The notes beneath the pieces are model-generated. The model searched no databases. It was not told the DNA's origin and worked only from the letters and a program-made list of their open reading frames with translations. From NCBI RefSeq assembly GCF_013450295.1, contig NZ_SKBR01000007.1, positions 1 through 42,630 of the forward strand: a DNA stretch of 42,630 nucleotides, written 5' to 3'. Shown piece by piece: positions 13,676-22,756 of this stretch. How positions within the stretch are numbered: the first letter of the stretch is position 1; every line of letters starts with the position of its first letter. The translations under genes and the position numbers were made by a program. Source of the DNA: Streptomyces sp. AJS327 (lineage in GTDB: Bacteria; Actinomycetota; Actinomycetes; Streptomycetales; Streptomycetaceae).

Positions 13676-16387
13676 ATGGCGGGTCCCGGGGGACGTGAAG
13701 CGGGTCGGCTCTCCATCAGGGTGGCCCCAGACACGTCCGGTTTCGCACGTGAGCTACAGAGCTACCTGGACCGCATCGAGCGGCGGGCCAAGGTCCAAGT
13801 CAAGGCGGTGCCGGACACAAGCGCGTTCGCCCGGGAACTCCGGGCCAAGCTGGCACGCCTTCGACCAACGGTGAAGGTCAAGGTGGAGCCGGACACCCGC
13901 GCCTTCGGCCGGGATCTCCGGGGAAGGCTGAACACTGGCCGGGCGACGGTGCCCGTTGGCCTCCGGGTGGCGTCGGGCGAAATCGCGCGCATCCGCCGGG
14001 AGCTGGCCAACATCCGGCCCGTGCCCACCATCCGCGTCCGGGCGGACGTCGACGTGGACCGGGACGGCCTGACCCGCCTGACCGGCAACCTGGGCAACAT
14101 CGCCGGGTCCGCTGGTGGGGCGGCCCGTGGCCTGGCCTCCGTCGCGGGGTCCGTTGCTCGGCTGGGCTCCATGGCAGGTGCCATCCCGGCCGTGGCCTCT
14201 TTGGTCTCGTCCCTGGCGTCGATGGCCCCGGCGGCAGCCGTGGCGGCCCCGGCCCTCCTGTCGGTGGCCACCGCCGGAGCGGCCCTGAAGATCGGCATGT
14301 CCGGGATCTCCGACGCCATGTCCGGTGACGCGGAGGCGATGGCGAAGCTGGCCCCGTCTGCCCGGTCCTTCGTCAAGGAGGTCCGCACCCTGGGGCCCGC
14401 CTGGAGCGGCATTCAGAAGTCGGTCCAGGGCGCTCTCTTTGAGAAGATGGGGTCCACGCTGGCGACCACGGCGAAGTCCGTTCTCCCGGTGCTGAAGACC
14501 CAACTGACCGGGGCCGCTAGCGCGTTGAACCTCATGGGCCGCCAGGTCCTGAACACGGCCACCGGCCTGAGCGAATCGGGGGCCCTGGGCCAGGCACTGG
14601 CCGGAGCGAACAAGGGTCTGAAGAACCTGTCCGGCCTCCCAGCCACGGTCCTCCAGGGCCTGATCCAACTGGGGGCGGCAGCCGCTCCCGTCTTCGACCG
14701 GATGACGGCCGCCATGGGCCGGGGGCTGGGCTCTTTGTCCAAGCGGATGACCACGGCGTTCAAGTCCGGGTCGATGCAACGGACCATTGAGGCGGCCGTC
14801 AGCCAGGTGAAAGTGCTGTGGGCGGTCCTCCGGGACTTTGGCGCCACCCTGGGGAACATCTTCGGACCGGCCGCTCAGGCTGGCGCCGGGTTCCTCCCCG
14901 TGCTGTCCCAACTGGCGGCCCAGGCAAGGAAGATCACAGCCTCTCCTGAAGCACAGAAGACGTTCCAGAGCCTGTTCCAGACGCTGGCCGCCATCGGCCG
15001 CGCCGTGGGTGGCGTCCTGGGCGCCGCTCTCCAGGCCGTCCTTCCGCTCCTGTCGTCGCTGGTCTCCAGCGTGGCGGGGCCGGTCCAGGGCGCCGTGGCG
15101 ACCCTGGCCCCGACCATGATCAAACTGGCCGGAACCCTGGGTCGTGCACTGGCCCCCGTGATCAAGGTTGTGGCCCAGACGATGGCCACCCTGATTCCGA
15201 TCACGGCCCAGCTCATAGCCCAACTCGGCGCCGCGCTGGGTCCCATCCTTCTGACCTGCGGAAAGCTGGTTGGTCAGTTGGCTCAGGCGCTGCTCACCGG
15301 GCTCCAGCCGATCCTGTTGCAACTGCCGGGCATTCTGGGTCCGATCCTCTCCGTGTTCTCCCAACTCGCCCCGATTATAGGCCAGTTGGTTGCCCAGTTG
15401 ATCACGGCTTTGGCTCCCGCGCTGGCTCAACTCGGAGCGTCCCTGGCCGAACTCATGGTCGCGCTGGGCCCGTTGATCTCCGCGTGGGGCGGGCTCTTCG
15501 TGGGTGTGCTCCGGGCCGCCATGCCGGTCCTGTCGGGAGCGATCGGGATCGTGGGCCGCCTAGCGGGCGTCTTGACGGGCGTTCTGGCGGGGGCCGTGCG
15601 GAACGTGGTCGTTCCCGCGATCCGGTTCGTATCTGCGCTGCTCCGGGGCGACTTCGCCAGTGCCACGAACATGGCAAAGCGGCTGCTCTCCAGCCTGGCC
15701 GGGTTCTTCTCCAGCATGTGGCGGAAGATCACGTCCACCGTGTCCTCCGGAGTAGCGGCCGTGGGCCGCTGGTTCGCACGAATGTCGAGTCAGGCCGCAC
15801 GCTGGGTGTCCTCTATGGCGTCCCGGGTCGTCTCCGGGGCCCGGAGCGGCATGAACCGGATGGCGTCGGCCGTGAGTGCCGGAGTCCGTAAGGCCGTCGG
15901 GTTCGTGCGGAGCTTGCCGGGCAAGGCGAAGTCCGCCCTGGGCAACCTGGGCGGCGTCCTGGTCGGCGCCGGTAAGGCCCTTCTCCGGGGCTTCATCAAC
16001 GGCATCAAGTCGGCCATCGGCGGCGTGAAGAGTGCGCTGGGCGGGATCACGAAGCACCTTCCCGACTGGAAGGGCCCGGCCCCGCTGGACGCCCGAATCC
16101 TGACGCCGAACGGTGAGCTTCTGCTCTCCGGCTTCATCAAGGGCATCCAGAACGGGGTCCCCGCGCTCCGATCGATGCTGGGCGGTGTGACGTCGGACCT
16201 TCCGGCCCTGATGGGCACGGCGTCCGTGGTCGGCCAGTTCAACGCGGACCCGTCCGGCCTTCAGCCGGGGGACCGCATCGTTCTGAGCCCCGACGGTCGC
16301 AAGGCGTTTGACGCCTACGTGGACCGGCTGGCGGACCAGCGAATCCGTACCGGGCTGGCTGGCCCGGCGGCACTCGGAAGGAAGTGA
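13676..16387 (+). CDS. Tape measure protein
   Basis: 903 aa, sets tail length. The N-terminal region has repeated VKAVPDTSAFARELRAKL-type units (three near residues 10-90), followed by Gly/Ala-rich hydrophobic segments (SMAGAIPAVASLVSSLASMAPAAAVAAPALL about 165-200) and long helical Leu/Gln-rich stretches. The C-terminus has KGPAPLDARILTPNGELLLSGFIKG, common in actinophage tape measures. No peptidase or lytic domain is seen. Confidence 0.94.
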   Translation: MAGPGGREAGRLSIRVAPDTSGFARELQSYLDRIERRAKVQVKAVPDTSAFARELRAKLARLRPTVKVKVEPDTRAFGRDLRGRLNTGRATVPVGLRVASGEIARIRRELANIRPVPTIRVRADVDVDRDGLTRLTGNLGNIAGSAGGAARGLASVAGSVARLGSMAGAIPAVASLVSSLASMAPAAAVAAPALLSVATAGAALKIGMSGISDAMSGDAEAMAKLAPSARSFVKEVRTLGPAWSGIQKSVQGALFEKMGSTLATTAKSVLPVLKTQLTGAASALNLMGRQVLNTATGLSESGALGQALAGANKGLKNLSGLPATVLQGLIQLGAAAAPVFDRMTAAMGRGLGSLSKRMTTAFKSGSMQRTIEAAVSQVKVLWAVLRDFGATLGNIFGPAAQAGAGFLPVLSQLAAQARKITASPEAQKTFQSLFQTLAAIGRAVGGVLGAALQAVLPLLSSLVSSVAGPVQGAVATLAPTMIKLAGTLGRALAPVIKVVAQTMATLIPITAQLIAQLGAALGPILLTCGKLVGQLAQALLTGLQPILLQLPGILGPILSVFSQLAPIIGQLVAQLITALAPALAQLGASLAELMVALGPLISAWGGLFVGVLRAAMPVLSGAIGIVGRLAGVLTGVLAGAVRNVVVPAIRFVSALLRGDFASATNMAKRLLSSLAGFFSSMWRKITSTVSSGVAAVGRWFARMSSQAARWVSSMASRVVSGARSGMNRMASAVSAGVRKAVGFVRSLPGKAKSALGNLGGVLVGAGKALLRGFINGIKSAIGGVKSALGGITKHLPDWKGPAPLDARILTPNGELLLSGFIKGIQNGVPALRSMLGGVTSDLPALMGTASVVGQFNADPSGLQPGDRIVLSPDGRKAFDAYVDRLADQRIRTGLAGPAALGRK

Positions 16388-16390
16388 CGC

Positions 16391-16591
16391 ATGGCGGACA
16401 ACGCCGCCGGCGGGTCCTACTCGCCCGGCCGTGTCGAGTACGTGACCAACCCGGACGGCACCGTGACCGTGATCGGTCACCCGGCCACCGGAGCCCCGAA
16501 GGAGGAGACCCCGGCCTCCTCCACCCCTCCGTCCGGCGGCTTGGTCATCGGCTGGCCGGATGAGCCGGATGACCTGTCCATCTGGGCCTGA
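16391..16591 (+). CDS. Small tail-region protein, unknown
   Basis: 66 aa, Pro/Gly/Ser-rich and acidic at the C-terminus (DEPDDLSIWA), with a VEYVTNPDGTVTVIGHPATG segment. ATG 16391 starts 3 nt after the tape measure stop, with AAGGAAG upstream. It is probably co-translated with its neighbours. Function not recognised. Confidence 0.7.
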   Translation: MADNAAGGSYSPGRVEYVTNPDGTVTVIGHPATGAPKEETPASSTPPSGGLVIGWPDEPDDLSIWA

Positions 16592-16616
16592 GAGCCCGCT
16601 CACCTGGGAGTAGAGA

Positions 16617-18896
16617 ATGGCTTACGAGACACCCAACTTGCTCCCGGTGAGTGGGTCCACCTTCGAAGGCGGCTTGACCACCTGGGCCTCAGGCGACGCG
16701 AACACTTCCGTGACCGTGACCAACACGGCCCGGAAGAGCGGCACCTGGGGCCAGATCGTCCAGGCCACCGCCGACGCTGCCACCCACGTGGCCGTGGGAC
16801 CCCAGATCCCGGTAACGCCGGGGACCACCTACGTGGCGACCGTCCCCCTGACCCTCATGACCGCCAAGGCGGGGGTAACAGCCACGGTCGGCATCGACTG
16901 GTTCGACGCCTCCGGCGGCTGGATTCACCGCAACGAAGCCCCGGCGACTCCGACCCGGAACGCCGTGTCCTTCAGCCAGAACTGGCCCGCCCAGTCGGAC
17001 GTGGCCCCGCCGACGGCGAAGACGGGTTCCATCTGGATCTCCTTCTCCGGCCTGGCGGTCGGGGACCGCATCCTGATCGATGACGCGGAGATGCGGGTGG
17101 CCCCGCTCATTCCGGGGAACCTCTTCTCCTTCGCGGACCAGTCGTTTGAAACGGGCCTGGCCGGGTGGACCGTGACCGGGGCCGCCTTCGACGCGACGAC
17201 CGGGAGTGTGGGCGACGTTGGGACCGGGTACCGGGTCGGCCTGGGTCAGTCGACGGCCGCCACGGTGGTCCTGGAGAACCAGAACCGCCCGGCCGTCACG
17301 CCCGGCGTGGAGTACGTGTCATACACCCGCACCCTGGCTCTGGCGCCGGTCAACCTCACGGCCGAACTGGAGTGGTACGACGGGGACGGACAGGTCATCG
17401 CCGGAGCCACGAACACGTGCACCCGCGACGTGGGAGCCTCTGAACGGTACTTGCTCCCGGTAGTCGGCACGGCCCCCGCGAACGCGGAGACGGTGAAGCT
17501 CCGGATCACCTTCGGCGGCATGCCGACCGGGACGACCTGCGGCTTGGACGAAGCGTCTCTGAAGGTGGCTCCGAACAAGCCGGACAACGTCCTCACGTAC
17601 GACGAATACAGCTTTGAGTCTCTGGTCCCGCCCATCACGGTGGAGAACGCCACCTGGGTCCACAACTACCTGTCCGGCGGGTACGCCAACGGCACGTACG
17701 GCCTGAAGCTCACGCCGTCGGCAACGGGCCTGATCACCTGGACACTGGACCGGCTGGTCCCCGTCACCCCCGGCAAGACGTACGCGGTGGAGGGCGTGAT
17801 GTGGAGGGACACCGACTCCACGGGCATCGTGGAGTGGTCCCGACGCGTCCGCGTCGACTGGTACGACGCCGCCGGGAACCTGGTGGCCGCCGACCAACCC
17901 GACGCCTTCTACCCGTCGCGGGTGTCCGGCACCGGGCTGATCGGCGGACCCATCTCCGCCACACGCGTGTGCCCGGCCGGGGCGACCCGGGCGAAGGTCG
18001 GCGTGGAGATCATGCACTCCGACGGTGCCGTGATCGCGTACTTCTTGGACGGCGTCGCTCTCTATGAGTCCACCGTGGAGTACACGCTCACGGCGGAGAA
18101 CGCCACGGGGTGCGTGAACTTCACGATCTACTACGCGCCGACGGAGTACCCGGACGCCCAGTACCTGTCCGTGTACCGGTACGACACCGACGGAAGCGTG
18201 ACGCCAGTTCGCTGGTACGGAACGGAGTTCGTGCGCGTCCCGTACACGGGCTCTCCCGTCGTGATCGAAGACTACGAATGCCCGATCGGAGCGCGGGTCT
18301 GGTACTGGGCCCAGTGGTCCCGGGCGAACGGGACAACCGTGGTGAACGTCCTGACGTCGCTGGTTCGGGGCCCGGTCATCACCGACCCGGACTACATCTG
18401 GTTGAAGTCCCCCGGTATCCCGGCCCTGAGTCGTCTGGTCATGCCGGAGGCACCCTTGGCGTGGAGCCGGGCGGCCCGGTCGGTCTCCTACGACATCGTG
18501 GGCCGTCGGAACCCCATCTCCATCTCCTCCCGGAGGGCTGGCCGGGTCGGCTCCTTGACGCTCCTCACGTGGGACACGTCGACGGCCGACGCCCTGGACG
18601 CCCTCCTGGACTCCGGCCTCCCATGCCTGATCCAGGCGGCCCCCGGCCTGGGGGTCTCCGGGAACCTCTACGTCCGCGTAGGGGACGCCAGCGTGGAGCC
18701 GGTGTCCACCTACGCCCGGGACGAAGCCCGGCGCTGGGTGCTGGAGATCGGGGAGATTGACCGTCCCCGTGGCGGCATCCAGGGATCGGCGGGACGCACC
18801 TGGGACGACGTGGAGGACCTGGAGACCTGGTCCGACGTCAACGACGGATACGCGGACTGGGCCGGTGTGCTCACCAACGTGCCCAGGGAGGGCTGA
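16617..18896 (+). CDS. Distal tail protein with carbohydrate-binding-like repeats
   Basis: 759 aa mosaic. Three successive CBM-like beta sandwiches can be followed by their shared pattern: 'N L ... S FE.GL..W', 'V.PG..Y', 'DWYDA.G', and a DD or DE motif (about residues 5-160, 170-320 and 325-485). A linker with fibronectin-like character follows, then a Dit-like C-terminus (about 610-750: ISISSRRAGRVGSLTLLTWD, VRVGDASVEPVSTYARDEARRWVLEIGEIDRP). It likely sits at the tail tip and touches cell-surface sugars. Confidence 0.8.
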   Translation: MAYETPNLLPVSGSTFEGGLTTWASGDANTSVTVTNTARKSGTWGQIVQATADAATHVAVGPQIPVTPGTTYVATVPLTLMTAKAGVTATVGIDWFDASGGWIHRNEAPATPTRNAVSFSQNWPAQSDVAPPTAKTGSIWISFSGLAVGDRILIDDAEMRVAPLIPGNLFSFADQSFETGLAGWTVTGAAFDATTGSVGDVGTGYRVGLGQSTAATVVLENQNRPAVTPGVEYVSYTRTLALAPVNLTAELEWYDGDGQVIAGATNTCTRDVGASERYLLPVVGTAPANAETVKLRITFGGMPTGTTCGLDEASLKVAPNKPDNVLTYDEYSFESLVPPITVENATWVHNYLSGGYANGTYGLKLTPSATGLITWTLDRLVPVTPGKTYAVEGVMWRDTDSTGIVEWSRRVRVDWYDAAGNLVAADQPDAFYPSRVSGTGLIGGPISATRVCPAGATRAKVGVEIMHSDGAVIAYFLDGVALYESTVEYTLTAENATGCVNFTIYYAPTEYPDAQYLSVYRYDTDGSVTPVRWYGTEFVRVPYTGSPVVIEDYECPIGARVWYWAQWSRANGTTVVNVLTSLVRGPVITDPDYIWLKSPGIPALSRLVMPEAPLAWSRAARSVSYDIVGRRNPISISSRRAGRVGSLTLLTWDTSTADALDALLDSGLPCLIQAAPGLGVSGNLYVRVGDASVEPVSTYARDEARRWVLEIGEIDRPRGGIQGSAGRTWDDVEDLETWSDVNDGYADWAGVLTNVPREG

Positions 18897-18899
18897 CGG

Positions 18900-20021
18900 A
18901 TGCACGAAGTCACGCCGGAATTCCTCCCGGCCCTGGCGACGGATCACGGGATGGTCTCCCAGGTCGACGTCATCTACGACGGCGCCACGGTGGCGGAGGA
19001 CATCCCGTTCATCGACGGGAGCGTGACGGTTGATGGGTCCTCCGACACCCGGAGGGCCCTGACCCTCACCGTCCCGGACCCCAGCGTTTTCCCCGACTCC
19101 GAGACGGACCCGTACGCCGTGTACGGGCAACAGCTCTACGCCCAGCGGGGCGTCCAGTTCATCAACGGTGACACGGAGTGGGTGCCGCTGGGCTTCTTCG
19201 TCATCACGAGCGTGGAGGGGGACGTCCACACGGGCCCCCTCACCGTCCAAGCGGCCGGGCTGGAGTCCCTGGTGAAGGCGGCCCCGTTCGAGGCGGCCAC
19301 CTCCACGGGGGCCGCACTCTCCCCGGCAGCCTTCATCCGGGCCCAGTTGGAGGAGGTCATCCCCACCGTCTCCTTCGTGGACCAGTCCACGAACGGGACC
19401 ATCGGCCTGGCCTTCACGACCTGGGACGCCGACGCCAGCCGGTGGGACGCCCTGATGGACGTGGCCCGGAGCATCGGGTGTGACCTCTTCGTGAACGCCA
19501 CCGGGACGTTCGTTCTCCGAGACCTCCCCGACATCAACGCCCCCGGGGCCGCCACGGTCTGGGACGTCGACGCGGGAGAAGGGGGCGTCCTGGTGGCGGC
19601 GGAGAAGTCGCTCACGTCGGAGGACGTGTTCAACCGGGTGGTTGTGCGCGGGGAGAACACGGCGGAGGACGTGCCGCCCGTGTTCGCCACGGCGACCATC
19701 ACCGACGCGAAGGACCCCCTCCGCTACAGCGGGCCGTTCGGCCGCCGGGTGAAGAGCTACAGCTCCAACCTGGTGGTGACCACGGACCAGGCTCAGGGCA
19801 CGGCGAACGCGCTCCTTCGGAGCTACCGGGCCCCGAACAAGACAGTGAAGCTCTCCACGGTCCCGAACCCGGCGCTGGACTCCGGGGACCGCATCCGCGT
19901 GACCTACGGGAACGGGATGGACCCAGAGTTGTACCTGGTCAAGTCGTTTGAGATCCCCCTGGACAACGACTCCGGGGAATTCCATATCGAGACCCTGAGC
20001 GGGAAGGAGGACGTGGAGTGA
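18900..20021 (+). CDS. Baseplate hub / minor tail protein
   Basis: 373 aa. IPFIDGSVTVDGSSDTRRALTLTVPDP and FINGDTEWVPLGFFVITSVEGD are typical of the actinophage tail protein that follows Dit. The middle (WDALMDVARSIGCDLFVNATGTFVLRDLP) fits hub proteins. It begins 4 nt after the previous stop and overlaps the next gene by 4 nt. Confidence 0.8.
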   Translation: MHEVTPEFLPALATDHGMVSQVDVIYDGATVAEDIPFIDGSVTVDGSSDTRRALTLTVPDPSVFPDSETDPYAVYGQQLYAQRGVQFINGDTEWVPLGFFVITSVEGDVHTGPLTVQAAGLESLVKAAPFEAATSTGAALSPAAFIRAQLEEVIPTVSFVDQSTNGTIGLAFTTWDADASRWDALMDVARSIGCDLFVNATGTFVLRDLPDINAPGAATVWDVDAGEGGVLVAAEKSLTSEDVFNRVVVRGENTAEDVPPVFATATITDAKDPLRYSGPFGRRVKSYSSNLVVTTDQAQGTANALLRSYRAPNKTVKLSTVPNPALDSGDRIRVTYGNGMDPELYLVKSFEIPLDNDSGEFHIETLSGKEDVE

Positions 20022-20566
20022 GCCGTCCCGTCATCGACGTACTGAACGACTCCGCCGTGGACGCCGTGAGGAAGTCCGGCCTGGCGGTGGAGACGGCTCG
20101 GATGGCGACCGTCACCGGCCTGAACGCGGACGGGACGCTGGACGTCCAGGCGGGCCCGGACTCCTTCCCCAGGGTGCGCGTGCTGAGCGCATACCTGAAC
20201 CCGGACACGGGCGACGTCGTGGAGATCATGAACACGGCCGGGGGGTGGGTCTGCCTGGGCCAGCTCATGGTGTCGACACAGCCCCGTATCCAGCGGGGGA
20301 CCGCCTCCGTACCGGCCGTCAGCGGCACCACCGCGAACCCGGCCCTGTGGGGTCAGGTGGACGTCACGTTCCCCCGGCCCTTCGCCAGCGTGCCCACGGT
20401 CGTCGTCTCGGCTGCCGAGAACATCGGCGCCAACGGCACGGACCTTGCGGTGTCCGCTCAGGCCCCGACCACAACCGGGGTCCGCATCCGCGGACGGCGG
20501 GGCGCCCCGGGCGGCTCCGTCTCCTTCTCCGGCTTGACCGTGAGCTGGATAGCCACCGATCTGTAG
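20018..20566 (+). CDS. Tail tip protein with H-type lectin-like C-terminus
   Basis: 182 aa. The N-terminal half resembles an OB-like tail-spike base (ATVTGLNADGTLDVQAGPDSFPRVRVLSAYLNPDTGDVVEIMNT). The C-terminal half (WGQVDVTFPRPFASVPTVVVSAAE ... VSFSGLTVSWIATD) matches the H-type lectin pattern used by phages for sugar binding. GTG start in a 4-nt overlap. Confidence 0.75.
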   Translation: MSRPVIDVLNDSAVDAVRKSGLAVETARMATVTGLNADGTLDVQAGPDSFPRVRVLSAYLNPDTGDVVEIMNTAGGWVCLGQLMVSTQPRIQRGTASVPAVSGTTANPALWGQVDVTFPRPFASVPTVVVSAAENIGANGTDLAVSAQAPTTTGVRIRGRRGAPGGSVSFSGLTVSWIATDL

Positions 20567-20576
20567 GAGTCCCCGA

Positions 20577-21224
20577 ATGCCTCTCTTCGACACCCGGGGA
20601 CAGCAGATCCCCTACCCCGTCCTGACGGACAAGCCCAACGCCCAGACGGCGTTCCAGAACCTGGTGGAGGCGTCCGTCCCGAAGATGGTCATGACCTTCG
20701 CCAGCGCCAGCGTGCGCGGGGCGACCATCCCCGACCCGACCGCCGGAATGGTGTGCTGGCTGGCGGACGTGAAGCGGTTGGAGGTCTACGACGGAGGGGC
20801 CTGGGTGGCGTTTTCCACCGGGACTTCCGCCTGGACGAACATCCCGCTTGTCTCCGGCTACTCGTCCCCGAACAACGCGGACGACAACCAGCAAGGGCCC
20901 GTTCAGTACCGGGTCGTGAACCTCTCCGGAGTCGATGCCCTGATGTTCCGGGGCGGTATGCACGTGCGATACGTGGGAGGCACGGAGGCCAACAACGTGG
21001 GTTCGCTCCCGAACGGCGGCGTGTTCACGAACATGACGCTCCCCTCCCACCTGTGGCCCGCGTACCGCCGGACCATCCCCGTGGCGTGCTCCGCCGTCCG
21101 GACGACGACGACCACGGCGAAGTTGGACGTGAACACGAACGGCATGCTGGCGCTGGTCGGCATCAACGATCTGAAGGACTCCCCGCCGTGGGTGAGCCTG
21201 AACGGCGCCGTCTGCCCCCTCTGA
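20577..21224 (+). CDS. Minor tail / fibre protein
   Basis: 215 aa. N-terminal PLFDTRGQQIPYPVLTDKPNAQTAFQNLVEASVPKMVMTFASASVRG and PTAGMVCWLADVKRLEVYDGGAWV are adaptor-like segments seen in actinophage fibres. The C-terminal half is beta-rich. Last gene of the tail block, followed by a strong terminator. Confidence 0.75.
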   Translation: MPLFDTRGQQIPYPVLTDKPNAQTAFQNLVEASVPKMVMTFASASVRGATIPDPTAGMVCWLADVKRLEVYDGGAWVAFSTGTSAWTNIPLVSGYSSPNNADDNQQGPVQYRVVNLSGVDALMFRGGMHVRYVGGTEANNVGSLPNGGVFTNMTLPSHLWPAYRRTIPVACSAVRTTTTTAKLDVNTNGMLALVGINDLKDSPPWVSLNGAVCPL

Positions 21225-21245
21225 TCCCGCACACCGAAGTACCCC

Positions 21246-21272
21246 AAGGGCCCCCCGCGTGGGGGCCCTTCT
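21246..21272 (+). terminator. Terminator after tail genes
   Basis: GGGCCCCC (21248-21255) pairs with GGGGGCCC (21261-21268), followed by TTCTCT. Confidence 0.85.
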
Positions 21273-21295
21273 CTATGCCTGAACAGGAGCGTTCT

Positions 21296-22444
21296 ATGTC
21301 AGTTGCCAAGAAGGCCATCAGCATTGCGTCCGCAGAGGTTGGCTACCGGGAGGGTCGGAACGCGAACGGGAGCTACAACAACCACCAGAAGTACAGCCCG
21401 GCCGTCCCCAGCCTGGAGTGGAGCCAGAATCAGGCGTGGTGCCAGACCTTCCAGTCCTGGGTGGCGCTGAAGGCGGGGAGCGCGTCCTATGAGCCCCGTA
21501 CGGCGTCGTGCCGCGTGGCCACCGACTGGTTCAAGGCCCGGAAGCGGTTCAGCTACTACCCGGCCATCGGCGCTCAGGTGTTCTTCGGCTCCGGCGGTGG
21601 GTCGCACGTCGGCCGGGTCTACAAGTACGACGCCACCTACGTCTGGACCATCGAAGGAAACACCAACGACTCCGGGTCGGCGGAGGGCAACGGCGTCTAC
21701 CTGAAGAAGCGGACCCGCAAGGACTCCTACCTCCACGGCTACGGCCTCCCGGCGTTCCCGGAGGGGATCACCACGGCGGACCCGGCGCTGAAGGGGAAGA
21801 GCGGGTACCACTACAAGGCCACCGCCAGTGCCCCGGTCTCCTCCGGCTCCGGCGGGTCGTCGTCCGGCGGCGCCTCCGGCGGTTCCGGCGTGGCCCGCTA
21901 CACGGTCACCATCGACGGGAAGAAGTACGGCTACGGCGCCAACGGCGCCCACGTGACGACCGTCGGGAAGGCCCTGGTGGCGAGGGGCTTCGGCAAGCAC
22001 TACAAGGAGGGCCCCGGCCCGAACTGGACTGACGCCGACACGAAGAACTACGCCGACTACCAGAAGTCGCTGGGCTACAAAGGCGCGGATGCTGACGGAG
22101 TTCCCGGCTCCTCCTCCCTGGCCAAGCTCCTGGGCAAGGCGTCCGGCGGCTCCGCCACGGTGACCGTCGACCTGTCCGACCTGGTGAAGGCAGCCCGGTC
22201 CAACCCGTCCGCCAAGGGCCAGCCGGTCACCTACTCCGGCGTGAAGGTCGTGGAGAAGGCACTCCAGGCGGAGGGCCTTCTGTCGGGCACGTACGTTGAC
22301 GGCCACTTCGGCACCACCACCGTGGCGGCCTACGCGGCGTACCAGCGGAACCTGGGCTACCAGGGCAAGGACGCCGACGGCATCCCGGGGTCGGCCAGCC
22401 TGAAGAAGCTGGGCGCGAAGCACGGTTTTAAGGTTCGCGGGTGA
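21296..22444 (+). CDS. Endolysin: CHAP peptidase with two peptidoglycan-binding domains
   Basis: 382 aa cell-wall hydrolase. The N-terminal CHAP domain has Cys49 (QAWCQTF) and His104 (GGGSHVGRVY) as likely catalytic residues. A Ser/Gly-rich linker (about 185-200) leads to two peptidoglycan-binding repeats, ending in YADYQKSLGYKGADADGVPG and YAAYQRNLGYQGKDADGIPG. ATG 21296 has AGGAG 8 nt upstream; an in-frame ATG at 21275 is less well placed. Confidence 0.93.
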   Translation: MSVAKKAISIASAEVGYREGRNANGSYNNHQKYSPAVPSLEWSQNQAWCQTFQSWVALKAGSASYEPRTASCRVATDWFKARKRFSYYPAIGAQVFFGSGGGSHVGRVYKYDATYVWTIEGNTNDSGSAEGNGVYLKKRTRKDSYLHGYGLPAFPEGITTADPALKGKSGYHYKATASAPVSSGSGGSSSGGASGGSGVARYTVTIDGKKYGYGANGAHVTTVGKALVARGFGKHYKEGPGPNWTDADTKNYADYQKSLGYKGADADGVPGSSSLAKLLGKASGGSATVTVDLSDLVKAARSNPSAKGQPVTYSGVKVVEKALQAEGLLSGTYVDGHFGTTTVAAYAAYQRNLGYQGKDADGIPGSASLKKLGAKHGFKVRG

Positions 22445-22451
22445 CGGTGAC

Positions 22452-22700
22452 ATGAGCGACGACCGCGACTCTGTTGGAGGGGTCACCATCGGTGCCCGGG
22501 AGATTTACGACGCCGTACAGTCCCTCCGCGAAGAAGTGCGCTCCCTGGCTCAGACCCGGGAGGCCGTGGACTCCACACTGGAGGACCACGAAGAGCGGAT
22601 ACGAGGGATTGAGCGCTGGAAGTACGCGCTCCCCGTGGCGGCCGTGACTTCTGCCGGGACGCTGATCCTGGCGGCCCTGAAGGGCGCCGGAGCCGTCTGA
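22452..22700 (+). CDS. XhlA-like lysis protein (coiled coil plus C-terminal TM)
   Basis: 82 aa. A coiled-coil region (about 20-55, VQSLREEVRSLAQTREAV, EDHEERIRGIERW) is followed by a single hydrophobic C-terminal segment (LPVAAVTSAGTLILAAL). It lies between endolysin and a second small membrane protein, typical of an accessory holin. Confidence 0.75.
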   Translation: MSDDRDSVGGVTIGAREIYDAVQSLREEVRSLAQTREAVDSTLEDHEERIRGIERWKYALPVAAVTSAGTLILAALKGAGAV

Positions 22701-22718
22701 CCGTACGGCCCCCACAGA
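22701..22718 (+). promoter_or_regulatory. 18-bp CCGTACGG motif, copy 2
   Basis: Exact copy, starting at the stop of the previous gene and 38 bp before the dNMP kinase start. Confidence 0.8.
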
Positions 22719-22748
22719 TGACCGGTGACATTCCAGCCATCTGTGGGG
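22710..22748 (+). promoter_or_regulatory. Hairpin that can mask the dNMP kinase ribosome site
   Basis: CCCCACAGATG (22710-22720) pairs perfectly with CATCTGTGGGG (22738-22748), 17-nt loop. The 5' arm is part of the 18-bp motif, and the 3' arm overlaps the GGGGAGG ribosome site (22745-22751) of the next gene. Confidence 0.6.
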
Positions 22749-22756
22749 AGGCCCAT

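Noticed and set aside
17319..19985. 888-codon leftward open frame opposite tail genes
   Set aside because: Low-complexity Arg/Gly/Val/His composition, no ribosome site, and two well-formed tail genes on the other strand.
20753..21295. Upstream in-frame extension of the endolysin
   Set aside because: It overlaps a tail gene and a terminator; ATG 21296 has a good ribosome site and starts the CHAP domain.
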